Made by a program: the position numbers and the translations under genes. Below, piece by piece: positions 50,620 through 60,488 of a DNA stretch of 64,000 bases (its first letter is position 1; every line of letters begins with the position of its first letter). The stretch covers positions 238,696-302,695 of the forward strand of contig NCGY01000003.1 of assembly GCA_002281775.1 (NCBI GenBank), read 5' to 3'. The DNA comes from Hydrogenophilales bacterium 16-64-46. Its GTDB lineage: Bacteria > Pseudomonadota > Gammaproteobacteria > Burkholderiales > Thiobacillaceae. The notes under the pieces are model-generated. The model was not told where the DNA came from and did no database searches. It saw only the letters and a program-made list of their open reading frames with translations.

Positions 50620-52443
50620 ATGAGTCACTGGACAGATGCAAGCCTCACGCCGGCTGTCATCGACTGGCAATCGGGGACCTTGTACTCGCCCGCGTATGGG
50701 GATGTCTACCACCCCGTGGCGGGCGCGCTGGGCCAGGCGCGCCACGTTTTCATGGCGGGCAACGGCCTGCCGGATCGCTGGGCCGGGCACGAGGACTTCA
50801 CCGTTCTTGAAACAGGCTTTGGTTGCGGACTGAATTTTCTGGCGACGTGGCAGGCCTGGCGGGCCTCGCCGCATGCCTGTGCGCGGTTGCATTACTGCGC
50901 GGTTGAAAAGCATCCTTTCCAGTTGTCCGATCTGCGCCGGATCCACGCGCTGTGGCCCGAGCTCGCGCCTATGGCCGGGGTGCTCCAGTCGCAATGGCCG
51001 CTGGGCCTGCCCGGCTTTCATCGCCTGGTTTTCGAAGATGGACGGATACAGCTCACGCTCATGTTCGGTGAAGCTGCGGCCTGCCTGCCGCAATTGCGCG
51101 CACGCGTCGATGCTTTTTACCTCGACGGCTTCGCCCCCGAGCGCAATCCCGAGATGTGGGATGCCTCACTGTTTGCGCAGTGCGCCCGCCTGGCGGTGCC
51201 AGGCGCGACCGCAGCGACCTATAGCGTGGCGGGGCATGTCAGGCGCAAGCTGGAAGCTCAGGGCTTTGCCTGCAGTAAGCGATCCGGCTATGACGGCAAG
51301 CGGCACTGCCTCTGCGCACGCTTCATCGATTCCGCACCGGCGGTCGATGCACCGGCGATCAAACGCGTCGCGGTCGTCGGCGGCGGGGTGGCTGGGGCGG
51401 CGGTGGCCCGTTCCCTGGCGCGCCGGGGGGTGGCGGTGACGGTCATGGAAGACGCCCGCAACTATCCGCTGCGGGCGTCTGCCAATCCGCTTGCCGTGTT
51501 CCGGCCCACCCTGCCCGCAAACGCTTCCCCGGCGGGCCGGCTGACCCTGGCCGCCTTTCTCTTCAATCTCGCCGACTGGCACCGTCTCGACCCGTCGGAC
51601 TGGCAAGCCTGCGGCGTGCTGCACCTGCTGTCAGACCCGCGCCAGATCCAGCGGCAAAGGGACGCCATGGCTGGCTTGCCCGCAGAATTCGCGCGCTGGG
51701 TGGACGCAGACGAGGCGCACACACTGGCCCATTACCCGGTTCGACACGGCGGGGTGCATTTCCCTCGGGCGGGCTGGGTCAAACCGACGGCCGTGACCCG
51801 GGTCTGGCTGAGTCAGCCCGGCATCGAATGGTGGGCGGGCGAGCCGGTGTCGACGCTGGCGCGCTGCGAGTCTGACTGGTGTCTGCGCGCGGGCGAGCGG
51901 CGGGTGCGCGCCGACGCCGTGGTCCTGGCCAATGCCGGCGACGCCGGCCGCTTCGCACCGGAACTGGCCTGGCCCCTGCAGGCGGTGCGGGGTCAGCTGA
52001 CCAGCCTGCCGGCGGGAACCCTGCAAGCCCTGTCGTGCGTGGTGTCGGGCGAGGGCTACGTGATCCCCGGTGATGTTGCCGTCACGGGGGCGAGCTATGA
52101 CCACGACACGCTGGACCTGACATTGTGTGCCCGTTCGCAGGCGGAAAATCTTGCCCGTTTGGCGGCCCTGCTGGACCTGCCGCCGGGCCGGCTGGAAAAC
52201 CTTCCGCTCGGCGGTCGGGCCGCCCTGCGCGCGGTTTTGCCGGATCGCCTGCCGCTGCTCGGCGAAGTGGCCGGGCGCCCGCAACTGTTTGTGGCGGCGG
52301 GGTACGCGTCGAGAGGTGTGGTGTGGGCCGGCCTGCTGGGCGAAGCGCTGGCCGATGCAATACTTGGCCAGCCCCGGGCACTGACTGCGGAGCTGCTCAC
52401 GGCCCTCGATCCCGGGCGTTTCGCGTCACGCCGCAAGGGCTGA
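50620..52443 (+). CDS. mnmC: Bifunctional tRNA (mnm5s2U34) methyltransferase/oxidase MnmC
   Basis: A 607-residue fusion. The N-terminal methyltransferase (MnmC2) has LETGFGCGLNFL, AFYLDGFAPERNPEMW and CLCARF. The C-terminal FAD-dependent domain (MnmC1) has VAVVGGGVAGAAVARSLARRG and ends with AAGYASRGVVWAGLLGE. Together they complete mnm5s2U in the wobble position of several tRNAs. AAAGGAAAGG before ATG 50620 supports this start. The mobile-looking repeat lies just upstream, so its native promoter may have been displaced. Confidence 0.95.
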   Translation: MSHWTDASLTPAVIDWQSGTLYSPAYGDVYHPVAGALGQARHVFMAGNGLPDRWAGHEDFTVLETGFGCGLNFLATWQAWRASPHACARLHYCAVEKHPFQLSDLRRIHALWPELAPMAGVLQSQWPLGLPGFHRLVFEDGRIQLTLMFGEAAACLPQLRARVDAFYLDGFAPERNPEMWDASLFAQCARLAVPGATAATYSVAGHVRRKLEAQGFACSKRSGYDGKRHCLCARFIDSAPAVDAPAIKRVAVVGGGVAGAAVARSLARRGVAVTVMEDARNYPLRASANPLAVFRPTLPANASPAGRLTLAAFLFNLADWHRLDPSDWQACGVLHLLSDPRQIQRQRDAMAGLPAEFARWVDADEAHTLAHYPVRHGGVHFPRAGWVKPTAVTRVWLSQPGIEWWAGEPVSTLARCESDWCLRAGERRVRADAVVLANAGDAGRFAPELAWPLQAVRGQLTSLPAGTLQALSCVVSGEGYVIPGDVAVTGASYDHDTLDLTLCARSQAENLARLAALLDLPPGRLENLPLGGRAALRAVLPDRLPLLGEVAGRPQLFVAAGYASRGVVWAGLLGEALADAILGQPRALTAELLTALDPGRFASRRKG

Positions 52444-52457
52444 AGGGCGCGCCGGAT

Positions 52458-52507
52458 TCAGTCGCGCTTGTCGTGTTCGATCAGCGCGCAGGCCGACTGG
52501 TTGTGGA
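52458..52507 (-). pseudogene. Remnant of the 3' end of a second folE2
   Basis: On the minus strand this reads HNQSACALIEHDKRD-stop, matching the end of the intact FolE2 ([16 protein letters not shown]). The DNA matches 52605-52652 closely over about 50 bases. Only this tail is left; between it and the intact gene lie about 90 bases without other recognisable folE2 sequence. Confidence 0.7.
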
Positions 52508-52596
52508 GGGGGATGAGTAAGCTGCCGGAGGGCAGAGCAGGGGCCCCGCAAAGCGGGGATGCGACCCCGCAGGCAGGGTAACTTCGAGTGCGGGGA

Positions 52597-53406
52597 TTAC
52601 TGCCGGGTCTTGTCCTTCTCGATCAGCGCGTAGGCTGAATGGTTGTGGATGGACTCGAAGTTTTCCGCTTCCACCACGTACTGGTCGATCAGCGGTTCGG
52701 CGTTCATCGCGGCGGCCACGTCGCGCACGATGTCCTCGACGAACTTGGGGTTGTCGTAGGCACGCTCGGTGACGTATTTCTCGTCCGGGCGCTTCAGCAA
52801 TCCGAACAGCTCGCACGAAGCCTGGTCTTCCACCTTGCGGATGAGGTCTTCGATCCACAGGAAGCCGTTGGTCTGCGCGGTGACTGTGACGTGCGAGCGC
52901 TGGTTGTGCGCGCCGTAGTCGGAAATCTTCTTCGAGCAGGGGCACAGCGAGGTGACCGGCACCACCACCTGGGTGGTGTGGGTGTACTGGCCGTTCTCGA
53001 TCGCACCGATGAAGGTGACTTCGTAGTCGAGCAGGCTCTGCACGCCGGAAACCGGTGCGGTCTTGTTCACAAAATAGGGAAAGCGCATTTCGATGTAGCC
53101 GGAATCGGCTTCCAGGCGCTCGACCATCTGGCGCAGCATGTCCTCGAAGTTCTCGATGGAAATCTCGTGCTCGCGGGTGTTCAGGATGTCGATGAAGCGC
53201 GACATGTGCGTGCCCTTGAAGTTGTGCGGCAGGTACACATACATGCTGAAGGTGGCAACGGTGTGCTGCACGCCGCCGCTCTTGTCGGCCACGCGCACCG
53301 GGTGGCGAATGCTCTTGATGCCCACCTTGTTGATGGCAATCTGCCGGGTGTCGGCCGAGCTTTGCACGTCGGGCATGCAAACGGCGGTGTCGCAAATCTG
53401 GTTCAT
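52597..53406 (-). CDS. folE2: GTP cyclohydrolase FolE2 (type IB)
   Basis: A 269-residue enzyme making dihydroneopterin triphosphate for folate. The active-site motif is [10 protein letters not shown] (Cys155/Cys157). [11 protein letters not shown] and [10 protein letters not shown] are further family blocks. FolE2 differs from FolE in not needing zinc and is usually made when zinc is short. AAGGAGC precedes the ATG. The promoter carries a palindrome resembling that of the rubrerythrin operon rather than a typical Zur box. Confidence 0.96.
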   Translation of the reverse strand: MNQICDTAVCMPDVQSSADTRQIAINKVGIKSIRHPVRVADKSGGVQHTVATFSMYVYLPHNFKGTHMSRFIDILNTREHEISIENFEDMLRQMVERLEADSGYIEMRFPYFVNKTAPVSGVQSLLDYEVTFIGAIENGQYTHTTQVVVPVTSLCPCSKKISDYGAHNQRSHVTVTAQTNGFLWIEDLIRKVEDQASCELFGLLKRPDEKYVTERAYDNPKFVEDIVRDVAAAMNAEPLIDQYVVEAENFESIHNHSAYALIEKDKTRQ

Positions 53407-53454
53407 GGCAGGCTCCTTGTTTGATATGCGCCTGCATCGTGGCGGGCGGGTGGC

Positions 53455-53494
53455 AGTTTAGACTGAGTATAAACTGGCCGAATACCTGAGTAAA
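53455..53494 (-). promoter_or_regulatory. folE2 promoter with palindromic operator
   Basis: On the minus strand, TTTACT (53494-53489), a 17-base spacer and TATACT (53471-53466) form the promoter. The imperfect palindrome at 53455-53475 (core GTTTAGACTGAGTATAAAC) covers the -10. It agrees with the rubrerythrin operator at 15 of 21 positions. Confidence 0.68.
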
Positions 53495-53502
53495 CCAGTG
53501 GG

Positions 53503-55365
53503 TTAATTGGCCCGCTGTGATTCGGCAACGTGTGCGCGGACGGCGCGTGCTATACCCGCCGCGTCCAGGCCGCACTCCGCGAGCATCTGCTGCGGATCGC
53601 CGTGCTCGATGAAGCGGTCGGGCAGACCCAGATGCAGCACCGGCACCTGCACCCCCAGCACAGACAGGGCTTCGGCCACCCCCGCCCCGGCTCCGCCGGC
53701 GATGGCGTTTTCTTCGAGCGTGACCAGCAGGCTGTGGCTAGTTGCCAGCTCGCGCAGTAAATCCACGTCCAGCGGCTTGACGAAGCGCATGTCGGCGACG
53801 CTGGCGTCCAGCGTTTCGGCGGCGGCGAGTGCCGGCGCGACGAGGCTGCCAAACGCGACCAGTGCGATATCGTTGCCGCGACGACGCAGCACGCCCTTGC
53901 CGATTTCGACGGTTTCCAGGCCCGGCGCGACGGCCGCCCCGGTGCCACCGCCCCGCGGATAGCGCACGGCGGAGGGTCCGTCGTGCAGGAACGCCGTGGT
54001 CAGCAGACGACGGCATTCGTCCTCGTCGGACGGCGCGGCAATGAGCAGATTGGGCAGGCAGCGCAGATACGAAAGATCGAAACTGCCCGCGTGGGTGGGG
54101 CCGTCCGCCCCCACCAGGCCGGCGCGGTCGATCGCCAGCATCACCGGCAGGTTCTGCAGCACCACGTCGTGGATCAGCTGATCGTAGGCGCGCTGCAGGA
54201 AGGTGGAATAGATCGCCACCACCGGCTTCACACCCTCGCAGGCCAGGCCGGCGGCAAAGGTCAGCGCGTGCTGCTCGGCAATGCCCACGTCGAAATAGCG
54301 TTTGGGGTATTCCTGGGAAAAGCGCACCAGCCCAGACCCTTCGCGCATGGCCGGGGTGATGCCGACCAGCCGCGTATCCGCCGCCGCCATGTCGCACAGC
54401 CAGTCGCCGAACACCTGGGTGTAAGTGGGTTTGCTGCCGGATTTTTCGGCGATGCCGGCGGCCGGGTCGAAGCGCGATACGCCGTGATACAGGCAGGGAT
54501 TGGCCTCGGCCGGCTCGTATCCCTTGCCCTTTCGGGTGACAACATGCAGGAACTGCGGGCCGTCCAGACGCTTGATGTTGGTGAGCGTTTCAACCAGCAC
54601 GGTGAGGTCGTGGCCGTCGATGGGGCCGATGTAGTTGAAGCCGAATTCCTCGAACAGCGTGCCGGGCGTGACCATGCCCTTCATGTGTTCCTCGGCACGC
54701 TTGGCCAGCTCGCGGATCGGCGGTGCAACCGAGAGCACCTTCTCGCCGGCGCGGCGGGCGGCGGCGTAGAACTTGCCCGACATCAGCCGCGCCAGATAAT
54801 TGTTGAGCGCACCCACATTGGGCGAAATCGACATGTCGTTGTCATTTAGCACCACCAGCAGCGGCAGGTTGGTCGCGCCGGCATTGTTCAGCGCCTCGAA
54901 GGCCATGCCGGCGGTCATCGCGCCGTCGCCGATTACCGCCACCGCGCGCTGTTTCGAGCCGGTCTGACGGAAGGCCTCGGCCATGCCCAATGCCGCCGAG
55001 ATCGAGGTGCTGGAGTGGCCGGTACCGAAGGCGTCGTATTCGCTCTCGGCGCGGCGCGGAAAGCCGGCGATGCCGCCACTCTGACGCAACCCGGTCATTG
55101 CCGCGCGGCGACCGGTGAGGATTTTGTGCGCGTAGCTCTGGTGGCCGACGTCCCAGACGATGCGATCCGCCGGGGTGTCGAACAAGTAATGCAGCGCGAG
55201 CGTGAGTTCCACCGCGCCCAGGTTCGAGGCGAGGTGTCCGCCGGTCTGCGCCACCGACTCCACCAGAAAGCTGCGCAGTTCTTCAGCCAATTGCGGCAGG
55301 TCGCTCGCCGACAGGGCGCGCAGGTCCACCGGAGAGCGGATGAAATCGAGCAGGGGGGCGGCCAT
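53503..55365 (-). CDS. dxs: 1-deoxy-D-xylulose-5-phosphate synthase
   Basis: A 620-residue thiamine diphosphate enzyme, the first step of the MEP isoprenoid pathway. [17 protein letters not shown], the cofactor motif [31 protein letters not shown], and in the second half [17 protein letters not shown] and [15 protein letters not shown] are all present. Length is standard. It lies 2 bases after ispA on the same strand, within an xseB-ispA-dxs operon. Confidence 0.97.
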   Translation of the reverse strand: MAAPLLDFIRSPVDLRALSASDLPQLAEELRSFLVESVAQTGGHLASNLGAVELTLALHYLFDTPADRIVWDVGHQSYAHKILTGRRAAMTGLRQSGGIAGFPRRAESEYDAFGTGHSSTSISAALGMAEAFRQTGSKQRAVAVIGDGAMTAGMAFEALNNAGATNLPLLVVLNDNDMSISPNVGALNNYLARLMSGKFYAAARRAGEKVLSVAPPIRELAKRAEEHMKGMVTPGTLFEEFGFNYIGPIDGHDLTVLVETLTNIKRLDGPQFLHVVTRKGKGYEPAEANPCLYHGVSRFDPAAGIAEKSGSKPTYTQVFGDWLCDMAAADTRLVGITPAMREGSGLVRFSQEYPKRYFDVGIAEQHALTFAAGLACEGVKPVVAIYSTFLQRAYDQLIHDVVLQNLPVMLAIDRAGLVGADGPTHAGSFDLSYLRCLPNLLIAAPSDEDECRRLLTTAFLHDGPSAVRYPRGGGTGAAVAPGLETVEIGKGVLRRRGNDIALVAFGSLVAPALAAAETLDASVADMRFVKPLDVDLLRELATSHSLLVTLEENAIAGGAGAGVAEALSVLGVQVPVLHLGLPDRFIEHGDPQQMLAECGLDAAGIARAVRAHVAESQRAN

Positions 55366-55367
55366 GG

Positions 55368-56255
55368 TCAGAACGCGCGCTCGACGACAAAATCGGCCAG
55401 TGCACGCAAATGCGGCGCGGGCGCGGCCAGCCCGGCGAGCGCGGCGTGGGCGTCGCTGCGCAATTCCTGCGCGAATTCACGCGCCCGGGCGGCACCCAGC
55501 AGGCTGACATACGTGGGCTTGTTGTGGCTTGCGTCCTTGCCGGCCGTTTTGCCCAGCGTGGCGGTCGGGGCCTCGGCGTCGAGCACGTCGTCGACCACCT
55601 GGAAGGCCAGGCCGATGCACTTGGCGTAGTGGTCGAGCGCGGCCAGTGTCGCCGCGTCCGGGGTGCCGCAGTGCGCACCGAGCAGCACCGAGGCGCGGAT
55701 CAGCGCGCCGGTCTTGTGGATGTGCATGAATTCGAGTTCGGCCAGATCGAGCGCCTTGCCGACACTCGCCAGATCGATGGCCTGGCCGCCGGCCATGCCG
55801 CGCGACCCCGCCGCCTGCGCCAGCAGGTGCAGCATCGTGAGTTGCATGGCGGGATCGTCCGCCAGCGGCTGCGCGGCCAGCACGTCGAACGCCAGGCTTT
55901 GCAGCGCGTCGCCCACCAGCAGCGCGGTGGCCTCGTCGAATTCCACATGCACCGTGGGTTTGCCGCGTCGCAATGCATCGTCATCCATGGCCGGCATGTC
56001 GTCGTGTACCAGCGAATACGCGTGGATGAGTTCGACCGCTGCCGCCGCGAACTGCACGCGGTCGGGGGTGCCTCCGGTCACTTCGCCCGCGGCAAAGGCC
56101 AGCAGGGGGCGCACCCGCTTGCCGCCGTCCAACACGGCATAGCGCATGGCTTCGTGCAGTCGCTGCGGCGCGATGTGGACAGGCGGGAGCGTGTCTGCCA
56201 GTACGGATTCCATGCGCGACTGGCAGGCCTGCATCCAGGCGATGAAATCACTCAT
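55368..56255 (-). CDS. ispA: Farnesyl diphosphate synthase (geranyltranstransferase)
   Basis: A 295-residue polyprenyl synthase with both aspartate-rich motifs: [15 protein letters not shown] (first) and FQVVDDVLD (second), plus GGKRVRPLL near the N-terminus. It condenses IPP and DMAPP to farnesyl diphosphate in the cytosol. The start at 56255 overlaps the end of xseB by 8 bases, the usual arrangement; an in-frame upstream extension has no family character. Confidence 0.95.
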   Translation of the reverse strand: MSDFIAWMQACQSRMESVLADTLPPVHIAPQRLHEAMRYAVLDGGKRVRPLLAFAAGEVTGGTPDRVQFAAAAVELIHAYSLVHDDMPAMDDDALRRGKPTVHVEFDEATALLVGDALQSLAFDVLAAQPLADDPAMQLTMLHLLAQAAGSRGMAGGQAIDLASVGKALDLAELEFMHIHKTGALIRASVLLGAHCGTPDAATLAALDHYAKCIGLAFQVVDDVLDAEAPTATLGKTAGKDASHNKPTYVSLLGAARAREFAQELRSDAHAALAGLAAPAPHLRALADFVVERAF

Positions 56256-56511
56256 CGCTCGCACCGGGTTTGAACGGAACCAGACCACCGTTTTCCAGCA
56301 TCTGTACCTGCTGCTCGGCATCCGTCAACTGCTGCCGGCAGAAATGCAGCAGCTCGGCACCACGCTTGTAGGCCGCGAGCGATGCTTCCAGCGACAACTG
56401 TCCACCTTCCATGTCGGCCACAATGGCCTCGAGTTCGGCAAGCGCGGATTCGTAATCCTTGGGGGCGGCGTGTTCTTTGGGGGAAAGCGGCGCGGCGCGG
56501 GGTTTGGCCAT
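56248..56511 (-). CDS. xseB: Exodeoxyribonuclease VII small subunit
   Basis: An 87-residue helical protein with the XseB signature YESALAELEAIVADMEGGQLSLEASLAAYKRG shortened at both ends, followed by LLHFCRQQLTDAEQQVQ. It partners XseA in degrading single-stranded DNA. First gene of the xseB-ispA-dxs operon. No strong ribosome site is seen. Confidence 0.93.
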   Translation of the reverse strand: MAKPRAAPLSPKEHAAPKDYESALAELEAIVADMEGGQLSLEASLAAYKRGAELLHFCRQQLTDAEQQVQMLENGGLVPFKPGASDE

Positions 56512-56590
56512 CGGGAATCCCGGCGTGAATTAAGACCGATACTTTAACAAATTGGTCCCGAACCTGTCTTCCCTGTGAAGCAGGGCGTGC

Positions 56591-56749
56591 TATTATTCGC
56601 CCCGTCCCCGCCCGAGATGGCGGGGATTTTTCATCCGTACCCGTGCCCTGCACGGGAGGGTCGGGCACCAGTTTGCCCCCCTCGATCCGGTGGATTCAAT
56701 TGCCGCTCCAGTCATCTGGAGGGGGCTTGGTTTTGAGTAGGGTGCGCCA
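56591..56749 (+). promoter_or_regulatory. Promoter and structured leader of the Rieske oxygenase gene
   Basis: TATTAT at 56591-56596 could be a -10. The downstream leader of about 145 bases contains three hairpins: CCCCGCC/GGCGGGG at 56606-56625 followed by ATTTTT, CCCGTG/CACGGG at about 56639-56655, and CTCCAG/CTGGAG at about 56706-56721 followed by a T-rich stretch. The first and third look like terminators, so attenuation or a ligand-sensing leader is possible. I do not recognise a known riboswitch. Confidence 0.45.
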
Positions 56750-57862
56750 ATGAGCAATCTCGCCGAATCCAGCGCCTTGTCGCTTACTTCGCCGCAACTT
56801 CCTGTTTCCTGGTATTTCGACCCGGCCATCCACGCGCTGGAACTCGAACATCTCTTCAAGCGCGGCCATGGCTACGCCGGCCACCAGCTCATGGTGCCAG
56901 AGGCTGGCGACTATCGCGCCCTTGAACTTTTCGAGGGCGCGAAGATCCTGATCAACCAGGGCACGGGCATCGAACTGCTGTCCAATGTCTGCCGTCACCG
57001 TCAGGCGCTCATGCTCGAGGGCAGCGGCAAGCTGCGCGCGAACGCCATCGTCTGCCCCATCCACCGCTGGACCTACGACAGCCAGGGCCGGCTCATGGGC
57101 GCGCCCGAGTTCCCCGGCAACCCCTGCCTGAATCTCAAGCGCACCGGTCTGCAGAACTGGCAGGGCCTGCTGTTCGCCGGCGAACGCGACGTCAGCGCCG
57201 ACCTCGCCGGCATGCAGGCCGCGCGCAATCTGGATTTTTCCGGCTTCATGCTCGACCGCGTGCAGGTCGACCACTACGCCTGCAACTGGAAAACCTTCAT
57301 CGAGGTGTATCTGGAGGACTACCACGTCGCGCCCTATCACCCCGGCCTCGGCCACTTCGTCACCTGCGACGACCTCAAGTGGGAATACGGCGACTGGTGG
57401 TCGGTGCAGACCGTGGGCGTGAACCGGGGCCTGACCCAGGCCGGTTCGCCCACCTACCAGAAATGGCACGAGCAGATCATGGCCTACAACCGGGGCGCAG
57501 CGCCGAGACACGGCTCCATCTGGCTCACCTACTACCCCGGCCTCATGGTCGAATGGTATCCGCACGTCCTCGTCGTCTCGTCCATCGTGCCCACCGGCGT
57601 GGAATCGTGCAGCAACATCGTCGAGTTCTACTACCCCGAAGACATCGCCCTCTTCGAGCGCGCCTTCATCGAAGCCGAGCAGGCCGCCTACCTGGAAACC
57701 GCCGAGGAAGACCGCGACATCTGCTGGCGCATGCATGAAGGCCGGCGCGCGCTCTATAAGCAGGGGATCTCTGAAACCGGCCCGTACCAGTCGCCGCTGG
57801 AAGACGGCATGATGCACTTCCATGCCTTTCTGCGGCGCGAGATCGAGCCGCATCTCGCCTGA
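56750..57862 (+). CDS. Rieske non-haem iron oxygenase, alpha subunit-like
   Basis: A 370-residue oxygenase. The Rieske 2Fe-2S ligands are Cys81/His83 (NVCRHR) and Cys102/His105 (VCPIHRWTYD). The mononuclear iron site shows EVYLEDYHVAPYHPG (His192, His197). Members hydroxylate aromatic rings or demethylate quaternary amines and sterols. No reductase, ferredoxin or beta subunit is adjacent, so electrons must come from a distant partner. Substrate not inferable. It is alone behind a structured leader and convergent with bcp. Confidence 0.88.
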   Translation: MSNLAESSALSLTSPQLPVSWYFDPAIHALELEHLFKRGHGYAGHQLMVPEAGDYRALELFEGAKILINQGTGIELLSNVCRHRQALMLEGSGKLRANAIVCPIHRWTYDSQGRLMGAPEFPGNPCLNLKRTGLQNWQGLLFAGERDVSADLAGMQAARNLDFSGFMLDRVQVDHYACNWKTFIEVYLEDYHVAPYHPGLGHFVTCDDLKWEYGDWWSVQTVGVNRGLTQAGSPTYQKWHEQIMAYNRGAAPRHGSIWLTYYPGLMVEWYPHVLVVSSIVPTGVESCSNIVEFYYPEDIALFERAFIEAEQAAYLETAEEDRDICWRMHEGRRALYKQGISETGPYQSPLEDGMMHFHAFLRREIEPHLA

Positions 57863-58014
57863 CCCACGGGTGGGCAGCAGGCAGGAGGCGGGTCGCCGCT
57901 ACACAGAGTGCGACTGATTCGCGCGTCGTTCGGCAAACCCGGGACGCGGAAACGGCGCGCCCCTGAACGGGATATCCCCCTTCGCTGGAAAGCTGTCGGA
58001 TGTGTCGCCGGGCC

Positions 58015-58470
58015 TTACAGTGTCTGCACGAAGGCCAGCACTTCGGCTGCGTGTCCCGGTGCCTTCAACCCACGCCATTCCTTCACCAGTTTGCCGGTCT
58101 TGTCGAACACGAAGGTGCTGCGTTCGATGCCGCGCACGAGCTTGCCGTACATGTTTTTCTGCTTCATCACGCCGAAGCGTTCGCACAGCGTGCCTTCGGT
58201 GTCGGAGAGCAGTTCGAAGGGAAAGCCCTGCTTGGATTTGAAGCCTTCGTGCGATTTGAGGCTGTCGCGCGAGACACCGACGACGACGGTGCCGGCTTGT
58301 TCGAAATCGGCATGGAGGTCGCGAAATTCCTGGCCTTCGACGGTGCAGCCGGGGGTATTGTCCTTGGGGTAGAAGTAAACGACGACATTCTTGCCGCGCT
58401 GATCGGAAAGCTTGAACGTGGTATTGCCGGTGGCGGGCAGGGCGAAGTCGGCGATGTGCAGATCACTCAT
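58015..58470 (-). CDS. bcp: Thiol peroxidase Bcp (peroxiredoxin Q)
   Basis: A 151-residue peroxiredoxin. The peroxidatic cysteine is Cys42 in DNTPGCTVEGQEFRD. The resolving cysteine five residues later, as in E. coli Bcp, is replaced by an acidic/hydrophobic stretch, so a 1-Cys mechanism or a distant cysteine (TLCERFG) is likely. It reduces peroxides in the cytosol with thioredoxin-type donors; trxB lies in the same leftward group. Confidence 0.93.
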   Translation of the reverse strand: MSDLHIADFALPATGNTTFKLSDQRGKNVVVYFYPKDNTPGCTVEGQEFRDLHADFEQAGTVVVGVSRDSLKSHEGFKSKQGFPFELLSDTEGTLCERFGVMKQKNMYGKLVRGIERSTFVFDKTGKLVKEWRGLKAPGHAAEVLAFVQTL

Positions 58471-58479
58471 GGGGTTTCC

Positions 58480-59136
58480 TCAGGTGGATGATTTCAATAA
58501 CACGATGACAGCGCCTGCGCCGCCATCGACAGTACGCGCCTGGCAGAAGGCGAGGACGTCTTCACGCTGCATCAGCCAGTGTCTGACCTTGTTTTTCAGT
58601 ACCGGCAGACGATTCTTCGAGCCGTGGCCCTTGCCGTGGATGACGCGCACGCAGCGGCGGTCTTCGACCATGCAGCGGTTGAGAAAGCCGGCCAGGGCCA
58701 CGCGTGCCTCGTCGCCGGTGAGGCCGTGCAGGTCGAGTTCGGCGCGAATGACCCAGCCGCCGCGCCGCAGCTTGCGCATGGCGGCGACGGGCACGCCGGG
58801 ACGGACGAAGTAGAGTTCCTCGCCGGTGGCGACGGCGGCATCCCAGTCCCAGGGGTCGGCGAGGGCGTCGACGAGTACCTGCTGCTCGTCGGCGAGGCGC
58901 TGGCGAGCGAGCGGCTTGGGACGGGGGCGTCCGGGGTCTGCCCGGTCCGATGGGGGCAGGGGAATCACGCCGACGACAGCCCGGCGGAACAGCAGTGCGC
59001 CGTCAGGCTGGGGCTCGCGCGGGCGCGGGGAGACGGGCGGGGCGGCGGGTCGCGGCGTTTCGCGCAGGGCACGGCGCACGCTTGCCAGCGCCTCGAAGGA
59101 GGCGGGGGCGAGCGCACTGCCACGGGCGCGTTTCAT
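58480..59136 (-). CDS. Smr domain protein, SmrA/YfcN-like
   Basis: A 218-residue protein. The first 100 residues are proline- and arginine-rich and probably disordered. The C-terminal Smr domain has AELDLHGLTGDEAR and RVIHGKGHGS, the LDxHG and GxGxHS-type nuclease signatures. Related proteins nick DNA or cleave RNA on stalled ribosomes. It sits between trxB and bcp on the same strand with gaps of 24 and 9 bases. Confidence 0.88.
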   Translation of the reverse strand: MKRARGSALAPASFEALASVRRALRETPRPAAPPVSPRPREPQPDGALLFRRAVVGVIPLPPSDRADPGRPRPKPLARQRLADEQQVLVDALADPWDWDAAVATGEELYFVRPGVPVAAMRKLRRGGWVIRAELDLHGLTGDEARVALAGFLNRCMVEDRRCVRVIHGKGHGSKNRLPVLKNKVRHWLMQREDVLAFCQARTVDGGAGAVIVLLKSST

Positions 59137-59160
59137 CGCGAGTTACCGCATGGAACGCGA

Positions 59161-60171
<1,011 letters not shown>

Positions 60172-60210
60172 TCAATTCCACGCTGCGAGTCGGGTGGCCT
60201 GCTCTATGAT

Positions 60211-60443
60211 CCTGGAAACCGCAGTTGACCGCTCGCCACCCTCGTGAGTGGCGCATGAATACGGGTTTTTGTGCCTTCGATCACGTTCACCGTTTGGGTG
60301 AGACCGCTACGCACCCGCTGGCACGCCGGCTCGGGCACCTGCCTTGTCGCTTCTCCTTGCGGGTCCCGACCCGCTGCGTCGTCGCTTCGCGGCAGTCACC
60401 CGATCCGACGCACCATTGGGTGCGTCCAACTGCGGTTTCTAGG
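60211..60443. mobile_element. Short MITE-like element, copy 2 (233 bp)
   Basis: Bounded by CCTGGAAACCGCAGTTGACC on the left and, in reverse complement, CCTAGAAACCGCAGTTGGAC on the right. It runs opposite to copy 1 (50464-50598) and contains about 96 extra internal bases. It carries no transposase. It fills most of the trxB-ftsK spacer; the remaining bases (60118-60210 and 60444-60488) show no clear promoter. Confidence 0.75.
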
Positions 60444-60488
60444 ATAATCGGGGTCGTTCCGGCTGTTTCAAGCTCCTCCAAGGATTCC

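Noticed and set aside
60225..60488. Long in-frame extension upstream of the ftsK start
   Set aside because: It is translation through the inverted-repeat element; family similarity and a ribosome site begin at 60489.
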